This document shows, one piece after another, positions 13,295-19,233 of a DNA stretch of 19,233 bases. This DNA is from an uncultured Clostridia bacterium (lineage in GTDB: Bacteria > Bacillota > Clostridia > Oscillospirales > Oscillospiraceae): assembly GCA_945487445.1 (NCBI GenBank), contig CALYTU010000014.1:1-19233 (forward strand), read 5' to 3'. Position numbers and translations under genes: made by a program. Each line of letters opens with the position of its first letter. Within the stretch, counting starts at the first letter, position 1. Under the pieces are notes generated by a model. The model was not told the origin of the DNA and did no database searches. It was given only the letters and a program-made list of their open reading frames with translations.

Positions 13295-13417
13295 ATGACA
13301 CAGCATTATGACATCATTCCGATTCGGGGACATTACGAGGTTTACGACGCCGAGGGCAAGTTTCTGTTTTCGGCGGACACTCGTTCCGAGGCGCTGCGGG
13401 AGCTTGACGCCGCGTAA
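13295..13417 (+). CDS. 40-residue conserved-looking microprotein
   Basis: A short reading frame starts at ATG 13295, with AAGGG about 10 nt upstream and a candidate -10 box TATCAT at 13255-13260 in an AT-rich leader. The peptide begins MTQHYDIIPIRGHYEVYD and ends in an acidic helix (SEALRELDAA). The alternation of beta-type residues (HYEVYD-EGKFLFSAD) followed by one helix is a compact fold pattern. Similar short proteins with an 'RGHYEVY...GKF..SADT' core occur in Clostridia, as far as I recall, without known function. It ends 33 bp before truA, whose own ribosome site is poor, so it may help translation of truA. Confidence 0.6.
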   Translation: MTQHYDIIPIRGHYEVYDAEGKFLFSADTRSEALRELDAA

Positions 13418-13450
13418 CAGGAATTGCACCGCCCAACACTGAATAAAAAT

Positions 13451-14188
13451 ATGCCAAATTACAAATTGATTCTGCAATATGACGGCAGTCGATACCGCGG
13501 CTGGCAATGGCTGCGAGATACGGATATGACCATTCAAGGAAAGGTGGAGGCCGTCCTTTCCCGATGCTTTGAGACGCCCGTGGAGGTCCAGGGCAGCGGC
13601 CGCACCGACGCGGGCGTTCACGCGCTGGGTCAATCCGCTTCCTTTTGCACGGTCCGCGACCTGCCTCCGAAGGATATTTTGGCCGCCCTGCGGCAGTTTT
13701 TACCCGAGGACATCGGTGCGGTAGACGTTTCCTATGCTGCGCCGCGATTTCACGCCCGTCTTTCGGCAACAGAGAAGACTTACCGATACCGGGTCTGGAC
13801 CACGGAGGCCCCTTGCGTGTTCGACCGGCGTTTTGTCTACATCCTGCCGGGGAACTATGCGCTTTCGACTATGCAGACCGCGTCCCACCTGCTGGAAGGG
13901 ACGCATGACTTCCGTGCTTGCTCTGCTGTGAAAACAAAAAAATCCACGGTTCGCACGCTCTCCCGCATTGCCATCACGAAATCAGGGGATGAACTGCGTT
14001 TCGACTTCACAGCCGACGGCTTTCTGCACCATATGGTCCGCATCCTGACTGGGACCTTGTTGGAGATCGGACGGGGGGACCGCCCGCCTGAATCCGCGGT
14101 CGATTTATTGAACGGCGGCCCCCGGTCGGCTTCGGGCTTCACCGTCCCGGCCAAGGGTCTCTGTCTGATGGAGGTACGATACGATTGA
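13451..14188 (+). CDS. truA: tRNA pseudouridine(38-40) synthase TruA
   Basis: TruA converts uridines 38-40 in the anticodon stem-loop of many tRNAs to pseudouridine. The 245-residue length from ATG 13451 is typical. The N-terminal LQYDGSRYRGWQ (8-19), the catalytic motif GSGRTDAGVHA (48-58, nucleophile Asp53), KTYRYRVW in the middle, and GFLHHMVRILTGTLLEIGRG near the C-terminus are all present. An in-frame TTG at 13424 would add nine residues (HRPTLNKN) not seen in the family. Neither start has a strong ribosome site, which may mean coupling to the small gene at 13295. The stop overlaps the TTG start of the ArsC-like gene by 4 nt (TTGA). Confidence 0.95.
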   Translation: MPNYKLILQYDGSRYRGWQWLRDTDMTIQGKVEAVLSRCFETPVEVQGSGRTDAGVHALGQSASFCTVRDLPPKDILAALRQFLPEDIGAVDVSYAAPRFHARLSATEKTYRYRVWTTEAPCVFDRRFVYILPGNYALSTMQTASHLLEGTHDFRACSAVKTKKSTVRTLSRIAITKSGDELRFDFTADGFLHHMVRILTGTLLEIGRGDRPPESAVDLLNGGPRSASGFTVPAKGLCLMEVRYD

Positions 14189-14535
14189 ACATTCAAATAT
14201 TTGGTACTGCCAAGAGCTTTGAAACGAAAAAAGCCGAGCGCTGGTTCAAGGAGCGTCGGATTCCCTATCAGTTTGTGGATATGAAGCGATACGGCCTGTC
14301 CGGCAGGGAGTTTGATGCCGTACTTCGGGCTGTGGGCGGAGTGGACAAGCTGGTGGACTGGGAAAGGAAAGACCCGGATCTCGACCTGCTCCGCTATCTG
14401 GCCAGCGAAACGGCCAAAGCAGACAAGGTTTATGAGAATCAGGGTCTGATCCGTCTGCCAATAGTCCGAAGCGGAAAAAAGGCCACAGTTGGCTACGCCC
14501 CGGAGATCTGGAAGCAATGGGAGGAAGAAGCATGA
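14185..14535 (+). CDS. ArsC/Spx-family protein lacking the active cysteine
   Basis: The 116-residue protein has the thioredoxin-like ArsC/Spx/YffB layout: FGTAKSFETKKAERWFKER (6-24) at the position of the redox loop and RLPIVRSGKKATVGY (90-104) at the cis-proline/substrate part. The catalytic Cys (CxxC or CxxS in relatives) is replaced: Ser11 and Thr14 occupy the two positions, and no Cys occurs anywhere in the protein. It cannot act as an arsenate reductase by the usual mechanism; a binding or regulatory role is more plausible. The TTG start overlaps the truA stop, with GGAGGT 9 nt upstream. Its stop overlaps the next start (ATGA). No arsenic genes are nearby. Confidence 0.82.
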   Translation: MNIQIFGTAKSFETKKAERWFKERRIPYQFVDMKRYGLSGREFDAVLRAVGGVDKLVDWERKDPDLDLLRYLASETAKADKVYENQGLIRLPIVRSGKKATVGYAPEIWKQWEEEA

Positions 14536-14768
14536 AAAATCCTGCAAAGCTGCTCCAATTAAAGAAGCAGTATGAAGCCTTTCGAGAGCGGCACCCGAAG
14601 TTCCTGCGGTATCTGGCCTACATTACGGACCACTACATGGAGGAAGGCGCGGTTATGGACGTGACCGTGACCGATGCCCAGGGCAAGAGTCTCCACGGCA
14701 ACGCGAAGCTCACCGCCGAGGATGTTGCGTTCCTGCGGGAGGTTCGCCGACTGATTGGGGGAGACTAA
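14532..14768 (+). CDS. Uncharacterised 78-residue protein
   Basis: No family is recognised. The protein begins with a basic helix (LLQLKKQYEAFRERHPKFLRYL, about 7-28), has a beta-type centre (AVMDVTVTDAQGK, 40-52) and ends with another helix (TAEDVAFLREVRRLIG, 61-76). The ATG overlaps the stop of the ArsC-like gene by 4 nt (ATGA) and follows GGAGG at good spacing, so the two are coupled, as the ArsC-like gene is with truA. Its stop codon TAA lies in the foot of the terminator hairpin. Joint expression suggests a partner of the ArsC-like protein, which is an inference from position only. Confidence 0.75.
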   Translation: MKNPAKLLQLKKQYEAFRERHPKFLRYLAYITDHYMEEGAVMDVTVTDAQGKSLHGNAKLTAEDVAFLREVRRLIGGD

Positions 14769-14810
14769 ACAGATCGGAGTTCGGCATCATACCGAACTCC
14801 GATCTGTTTA
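14766..14810. terminator. Bidirectional rho-independent terminator
   Basis: A perfect 19-bp stem (14766-14784 with 14792-14810) and a 7-nt loop lie between the convergent truA group and the PBP gene. TTT runs occur at the foot on both strands. The stem includes the TAA stop of the 78-residue gene. Confidence 0.85.
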
Positions 14811-14863
14811 TATAAGCATATTCTATTATCAGTTTTACACAAAAAACACTTTGCCGTCTATTT

Positions 14864-16240
14864 TTAGCGTTCACCGTCCAGGACGTTAATGCAGCCCTCC
14901 AGAACAGCTCTTGCAATCGGCGCGCAAGTGGCGCTGCCGGCTCCGCCTTCCTCCACCACCACAATGAAGGCCAGCGGATAATCGGCACTGTCGAGGAAGC
15001 CTGCAAAGGTGGCGGTGTTGGCGTCCGCTCCCACCTGGGCGGTGCCGGATTTTGCGCACACCTCCACGCCCGGAATCTCCACGGCGCCGTACATTTTCCG
15101 AACGTTTTGCCGCATCAGACCGCGAAGAAGCTTCGCCGCCTGCGCAGAAATCATCTTGGGTGTCTCAGCCATCTCGGCGGCGTAGGTTTGACGGCCGCCG
15201 CACTCCGTCATGGCAACCAGGAAGGGCTCGGCAGCCCTGCCGCCGTTTGCAATAGCTCCCATATAGATCATATACTGACAGGGATTGATCAAATCGGTAT
15301 ATTGCCCGATCCCAGCCCATGCCACATCGTTGTCCTCCGCGTCGGAGAGGTCGAAGTTGCCGCGGACGGTGGTAATGCCGTCAAATTTCAGGTTATCTCC
15401 GATCCGAATGGCTTCAGCCTGTGCGCTGAGGGCCTCTTTCCCTGCCCGGAGCGCAATTTCGGAGAAGGCACAGTTGCAGGAATTTGCCAGAGCGTCCTGT
15501 AGAGACTCCTCCCCGTGCGCCTTGGGACAGGTGATTCGTTCGCCGTTGATGATCCGCTCGCCGGTACAGGTGAATGTCTCGTCAGCTAACCCCGGGTCTA
15601 CATCCAAGGCTGCAGCCAGCGTGGTCAGCTTGAAGATGGAGCCGGGCGTGTAGGCCGCATGAAAGAAGCGATAGATATAGACCCCGTCGTAGCGGCCGTC
15701 GGCGTTGTCCTTCTCCAGATCCGGCGGGTCCAGCGGGTCAAAGGTGGGACTGGACAAGGCGCAGAGAATCTCCCCTGTACGGTAGTTATAGACTCCCACA
15801 GCCCCCTTGCGACCTTTCATCGCCTGTTGAGCGATGGCCTGAACCTGTGCTGAAACGGTCAGGCGGAGCTCCCCACCGCTCAGCTCCATCGCGGCAGTTC
15901 CGTTCAACTTGTCATAACCGAAAAGCTTGGAGGCATAGGCGCGCAGGATGCGTGGCGGAATATTCCCGGCCCGGTCGCCCATCAGATGCAGAGTGGCTTT
16001 CCGCGTTTTGGCGCTGTCAGCGTAAAGCTGTTTGGAATGGGAGGAATAGAGTACCTCCCCACTGCGGTCCACGATCTCACCGGTGTCCAGGCGCCCATTC
16101 GTATAGACGTGTGGGCTCCCCGTGAAAGAGACCCAGCGATCAGCGTAGAGAAAATACCGAATCGCGAAGGTCAGAACCCCAAAGAGCAGAATGCAGGCAA
16201 GGACCAGGGAGAAGTAGGTGCGGCTGGCAATGCTTTTCAA
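14864..16240 (-). CDS. Class B-type penicillin-binding transpeptidase (PbpA/FtsI family)
   Basis: The transpeptidase crosslinks peptidoglycan outside the membrane. One N-terminal membrane anchor (about 9-30) is followed by a short N-domain with an EIVDRSGEVL segment (55-64) and the catalytic domain. The three active-site motifs are present: SIFK (Ser201, Lys204), SCN (254-256) and KSGT (397-400). At 458 residues it is short for a class B PBP and resembles PbpA proteins that pair with a SEDS polymerase. The start is TTG at 16240, overlapping the stop of the FHA-SEDS gene by 4 nt (TTGA), with AAGGAGGT 8 nt upstream, so translation is coupled. Pairing with that SEDS protein is inferred from order and family knowledge. 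The gene ends before the terminator at 14766-14810. Confidence 0.93.
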   Translation of the reverse strand: MKSIASRTYFSLVLACILLFGVLTFAIRYFLYADRWVSFTGSPHVYTNGRLDTGEIVDRSGEVLYSSHSKQLYADSAKTRKATLHLMGDRAGNIPPRILRAYASKLFGYDKLNGTAAMELSGGELRLTVSAQVQAIAQQAMKGRKGAVGVYNYRTGEILCALSSPTFDPLDPPDLEKDNADGRYDGVYIYRFFHAAYTPGSIFKLTTLAAALDVDPGLADETFTCTGERIINGERITCPKAHGEESLQDALANSCNCAFSEIALRAGKEALSAQAEAIRIGDNLKFDGITTVRGNFDLSDAEDNDVAWAGIGQYTDLINPCQYMIYMGAIANGGRAAEPFLVAMTECGGRQTYAAEMAETPKMISAQAAKLLRGLMRQNVRKMYGAVEIPGVEVCAKSGTAQVGADANTATFAGFLDSADYPLAFIVVVEEGGAGSATCAPIARAVLEGCINVLDGER

Positions 16241-17982
16241 GACTTTCCACCTCCTTCATCAGAGAGCTTCACGGCGAAGCTGGCATTTTGCCTGGTATCG
16301 CAGGCCTTGATGAAGGCCAGCAGGCCCCAGCAGGACATCAAGCTTGAACCGCCGTTGGATACAAAAGGAAAGGTCACGCCGGTCAACGGCAGGAAGTCCA
16401 CAGTCCCAAAGACATTCAAGACGGACTGCACCAGCAAAATCGACATCGCAGCTGACGCGCCAATGGTGTAAAAGCTGGACCGTGCCACTTTAGCGGAGCG
16501 CACCACAAACAGGCCCAGCATTGCCAGCGCGAAAATCATCATCACGGCCATCAGAAGGCCCCATTCCTCGCTGACATAGGCGAACACCAGATCCGTATCA
16601 GAAGCCCCCGCCCCTGCCATATACTGCATCCACCCGTTTCCCAGGCCCAGGCCGAAGAGACCTCCGGCAGCGATACACATGAGAGATCGGGTCTGCTGAT
16701 AACCCTTGTTAAAGGAATCCTCCCAAATATGGCCGTAGCCCGCGAAGCGGTTTGCCACATGGGGAAAGTGTCGAATTGCCAGAGCTGCCGCTGTCACCAG
16801 TACGGCCAGCATCCCCACGCCCACCACGATCAGGATTGCATTGGGGTAAGAGCTGGAGCGGAGCAGCGCGATGGCAAAAAAGCCAACGAAGAAAATTGCG
16901 GCCGAGCCGAAGTCGTTGATGATGACAAGGCAACCGCCAATAAAGGCGGTGTAGATCACAAAGCTCCACAGATTGCGTCTGGTAACAATTCGCTCCATGG
17001 TGGAAGCGCCGGCCAGAATGAAGCAAATTTTGACAAACTCGGAGGGCTGGAAGGAAAAGCCGCCAAGATAGATCCAGTTTCGGGAGCCATAGACGCTCCG
17101 CCCAAAAACTATATTTGCAAGAAACAACAGCACCCCGGCGATAGCTGCCAAAAAACGAACCCGCTTGGCCGTCTCCAGATCGCGAAGACAGAATCCCAGA
17201 ACGAGGAAGATCAGGATGCCAACCCCCATGGCAATGAGCTGCTTGTACATCTCGCCTGGGTTAGCAGAAGCGCAAATGCCCAAACCGATCGACATCAGGA
17301 AGAAAGCAACCGTCTCCACCTCAAATCCGGAGCGCTTGAGCAGCTTTTGACCAATGAACATGGCCCACTGTGTCCCGAGGAGAATGCCATAGGCGGTGAG
17401 AATGGTCATGCGGTCTTCTGTCCGGTTGAACACAAGCTCCAACACCACAAGAAGCTGAAATACCGTCAAAAGCAGCAGGGTGAGACCCGGACTGTTGCCT
17501 TTCCCTGCCTTGGTACGGGAATTGGCCTGCAAACGAGCCTCCTGCCGGGAGACAGGCTCCAGAACCATTTCCAGCCCGCCCAGACTGATTTTGTCCCCAT
17601 AGTCTACCCGACCGGAGAGAACCCGGTTGCCGTTTACCTCCAAACGCCCCTTGGCGCCAATGTCGGTCACAGTCCAGCCGCCGTCGTCCAAGCGGGTCAA
17701 AACCGCGTGGTTCTTGGACACAGTGGCAAAATCCAGGACGATGTCCGCGTTTTTCTTGCGACCAAGAAGATTCTCCCAGTGGGTGACAGGCAGCAGTTCC
17801 CCCGTAGCCAGCCGCAGCCAGGCCCAAACCTCCGGCTCGCGCCGGAAGCCAAGCAGGGACCGCGCACTTCGGATGACGATGAACAACGCCAGGATCGGCA
17901 GACTCAGCCGCAGAACGGCGTGATAGACGGACAGCAAGGTGATCCCATCCGGCCCACGAAAAAAATCAAGCAATAGTTCCAT
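16237..17982 (-). CDS. SEDS peptidoglycan polymerase with N-terminal FHA domain
   Basis: SEDS proteins (FtsW/RodA/SpoVE) polymerise lipid II into glycan strands. This 581-residue form has an N-terminal membrane helix (about 17-40), a cytoplasmic FHA domain (about 57-143; Gly74-Arg75, Ser89 to His92, Asn117-Gly118 are the phosphothreonine-binding positions) and a SEDS domain of about ten helices from 168. SEDS landmarks include NWIYLGGFSFQPSE, YQQTRSLMCIAAGG, DTDLVFAYVSEEWG and PLTGVTFPFVSNGGSS. The FHA domain suggests control by a Ser/Thr kinase, none of which is in the window. AGGAG lies 7 nt before the ATG. No clear promoter is seen between it and the permease gene upstream, only a hairpin at 18006-18038, so it may depend on read-through. 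Confidence 0.92.
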   Translation of the reverse strand: MELLLDFFRGPDGITLLSVYHAVLRLSLPILALFIVIRSARSLLGFRREPEVWAWLRLATGELLPVTHWENLLGRKKNADIVLDFATVSKNHAVLTRLDDGGWTVTDIGAKGRLEVNGNRVLSGRVDYGDKISLGGLEMVLEPVSRQEARLQANSRTKAGKGNSPGLTLLLLTVFQLLVVLELVFNRTEDRMTILTAYGILLGTQWAMFIGQKLLKRSGFEVETVAFFLMSIGLGICASANPGEMYKQLIAMGVGILIFLVLGFCLRDLETAKRVRFLAAIAGVLLFLANIVFGRSVYGSRNWIYLGGFSFQPSEFVKICFILAGASTMERIVTRRNLWSFVIYTAFIGGCLVIINDFGSAAIFFVGFFAIALLRSSSYPNAILIVVGVGMLAVLVTAAALAIRHFPHVANRFAGYGHIWEDSFNKGYQQTRSLMCIAAGGLFGLGLGNGWMQYMAGAGASDTDLVFAYVSEEWGLLMAVMMIFALAMLGLFVVRSAKVARSSFYTIGASAAMSILLVQSVLNVFGTVDFLPLTGVTFPFVSNGGSSLMSCWGLLAFIKACDTRQNASFAVKLSDEGGGKS

Positions 17983-18005
17983 ACAGTTCTCCTATGGTGA
18001 TGTGA

Positions 18006-18038
18006 AAAGGCCGGCGGCCGTTCGGCGCGCCGGCCTTT
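18006..18038 (-). terminator. Hairpin between permease and FHA-SEDS genes
   Basis: An 11-bp GC-rich stem (AAAGGCCGGCG with its complement, 18006-18016 and 18028-18038) and an 11-nt loop are followed on the minus strand by TTTT. It looks like a rho-independent terminator of the permease gene. It sits only 24 bp upstream of the FHA-SEDS start, leaving almost no room for a separate promoter. Confidence 0.65.
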
Positions 18039-18105
18039 CATTCCGCACTCCATGATCCCGGATGGAAATACCCTCCCAGACATTTTGAAAGCGCTGCTTA
18101 TTTCA

Positions 18106-19233
18106 TCAAACATCCGGAATATCAAACTCAAAGTCGTCGTCCGGATCATATTCCGTCTCGAAGGTATCCCCGCTTTGGAAGACAGTCGCTTCCCCATAAT
18201 CCTTGTCATATCTGACAAGGTCCTCCACCGCCAGGATCGAATAGTACTCCTCTGTCTGCTCCGGAAGCTGCTTTTTTTGCAGCGCGTTCCGGATAGCTTG
18301 GGATGCAAGTGTGTAAATCACGGTAAAGACCGGGACGCCCAGGAGCATTCCACCGAATCCGAACAAACTGCCAAAAACCGTAATGGATACCAGAATCCAG
18401 AAATCAGAGATCCCGAGACGCCCGCCCAGGATGCGCGGACCGATGATGTTTCCGTCCACCTGCTGCAAAATGATCTCAAAGATCAGGAAATAAAGGGCCT
18501 GAATAGGGCTTTGCAGCAAAATCAGCACACCGCCGATCACAATGCCGATCAGCGGACCGAAGAACGGAATGATGTTCGTGATCCCCACGAACACGGAAGA
18601 AATCAGCGCATAGGGCAGTCCGAGGATGATCATGCCGATGTAAGAAAGCAGACCGATGATCAAAGAATCAATCAGCTTTCCCACCATGAAGCCACCAAAG
18701 CTGCGGTTGGTCAGGCGTCCGATTTCAAAGATCCGGTCGGCCCGCTTGGGCTTGAAAGCCGCCACGACAAGCTTTTTGACCTGAGCAATAAACTTTTCCT
18801 TGGAGATCAGCAGATAGACCGCAACCACCAAGCCGATGACCATATTGAAAATGACTTCTGCAACGCCGTAAACCTCGCTGAACGCGTCCCCCAGCATTTT
18901 TATGATGTCTTGTTCCTTCTGCGCCAGCCAGTTCTGAACTGCCTGAATCGGATCGTTCTGCTCGAGCCACTCCTCCATGAAGGTGCCACGGACCGTATTT
19001 TTCAGCCAGCTGGTAATCTTCACGTAGTAATTCTGCAGGTTATCCTGACTGAAGGTGTCTTCGATGGATTCCACCAGCTGCGGAATCACCATTGAAAGCA
19101 GGCCGTAGACGATGGCGATGAACACCAGCAGGGCGACCAAAACGCCGATCCCCCGGCTGAGCTTTCGCAGGCCACGCTCGGTCATGTTGCTCCGAGCCAG
19201 GATCCGCTGAACAAACTTTTCCACCATCTTCAA
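18106..19233 (-). CDS. AI-2E family transporter (YdbI/PerM-like), 5' end off window
   Basis: This membrane protein belongs to the AI-2E transporter family (DUF20), exporters or permeases with eight helices; substrates differ and are often unknown. Visible are a hydrophobic segment near residues 28-52 ending in VIPQLVES, a soluble central part (about 60-125), and several hydrophobic segments from about 128 on, including the family's GLPYALISSVFVGITNIIPFFGPLIG region. An acidic tail (YDPDDDFEFDIPDV) ends the protein. The sequence begins at the window edge in the region that normally follows the first two helices, so roughly the first hundred residues are probably missing. It precedes the FHA-SEDS gene on the same strand. 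Confidence 0.88.
   Translation of the reverse strand: MKMVEKFVQRILARSNMTERGLRKLSRGIGVLVALLVFIAIVYGLLSMVIPQLVESIEDTFSQDNLQNYYVKITSWLKNTVRGTFMEEWLEQNDPIQAVQNWLAQKEQDIIKMLGDAFSEVYGVAEVIFNMVIGLVVAVYLLISKEKFIAQVKKLVVAAFKPKRADRIFEIGRLTNRSFGGFMVGKLIDSLIIGLLSYIGMIILGLPYALISSVFVGITNIIPFFGPLIGIVIGGVLILLQSPIQALYFLIFEIILQQVDGNIIGPRILGGRLGISDFWILVSITVFGSLFGFGGMLLGVPVFTVIYTLASQAIRNALQKKQLPEQTEEYYSILAVEDLVRYDKDYGEATVFQSGDTFETEYDPDDDFEFDIPDV

Noticed and set aside
16729..17976. 415-residue open frame antisense to the FHA-SEDS gene
   Set aside because: Gln/Asn/His-rich composition typical of the complement of a membrane-protein gene; no start signal.
18052..19095. 347-residue open frame antisense to the AI-2E permease
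   Set aside because: Same reason: a complement of hydrophobic codons, with no family motifs.
1..19233. tRNA or rRNA genes, prophage, insertion sequences
   Set aside because: No cloverleaf with CCA end, no rRNA landmarks, and no integrase, transposase or phage structural motifs were seen when reading both strands.

Overview
The window looks like a chromosomal stretch from a GC-rich, Gram-positive member of the Clostridia, most likely the Oscillospiraceae/Oscillospirales. The basis is the set of genes: QueH-type epoxyqueuosine reductase, type III pantothenate kinase (CoaX), a BioY biotin transporter, a TagO/WecA plus MnaA/WecB pair, a PRK06851-type ATPase, and a SEDS protein fused to an FHA domain. 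Strong AGGAGG ribosome sites and sigma-A promoters (TTGACA-N17-TATAAT type) fit this. The family assignment is recognition from memory, not a database search.

Layout. 1-1084: an intergenic repeat at the left edge, then a small uncharacterised gene (minus) divergent from bioY; both have consensus promoters, with a BirA-like operator between them. 1362-3800: queH, a macrodomain protein with a C-terminal HTH-like domain, and a von Willebrand A (vWA) protein. 3810-4865 (minus): a P-loop ATPase whose second nucleotide site is degenerate. 4875-5639 holds no intact gene: it contains a frameshifted remnant of a surface-protein repeat, a strong terminator, a decayed intergenic repeat and the trpS promoter. 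5640-9136: trpS, then wecA and wecB, which overlap. 9356-10665 (minus): three translationally coupled small genes of unknown function, one carrying a 45-bp minisatellite that encodes a Pro/Asn/Gln repeat. 10732-14768 (mostly plus): a metallophosphoesterase, coaX, a small membrane protein (minus), an alpha/beta hydrolase, a 40-residue micro-gene, truA, a cysteine-less ArsC-like protein and a 78-residue protein, closed by a bidirectional terminator. 14864-19233 (minus): an AI-2E-family permease cut by the window edge, an FHA-SEDS glycosyltransferase and a transpeptidase PBP.

How the genes work together. wecA and wecB supply lipid-linked GlcNAc and UDP-ManNAc, the first steps of wall polysaccharide or teichoic acid linkage-unit synthesis. 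The FHA-SEDS protein and the PBP overlap by 4 nt and should form one peptidoglycan polymerase/crosslinker pair. QueH, TrpS and TruA serve tRNA modification and charging; BioY and CoaX serve vitamin and cofactor supply. No integrase, transposase, CRISPR array, tRNA or rRNA is visible. The parts least explained by known biology are the macrodomain-HTH/vWA pair with its ribosome-site-masking inverted repeat, the three-gene small-protein operon, and the FHA-SEDS fusion.
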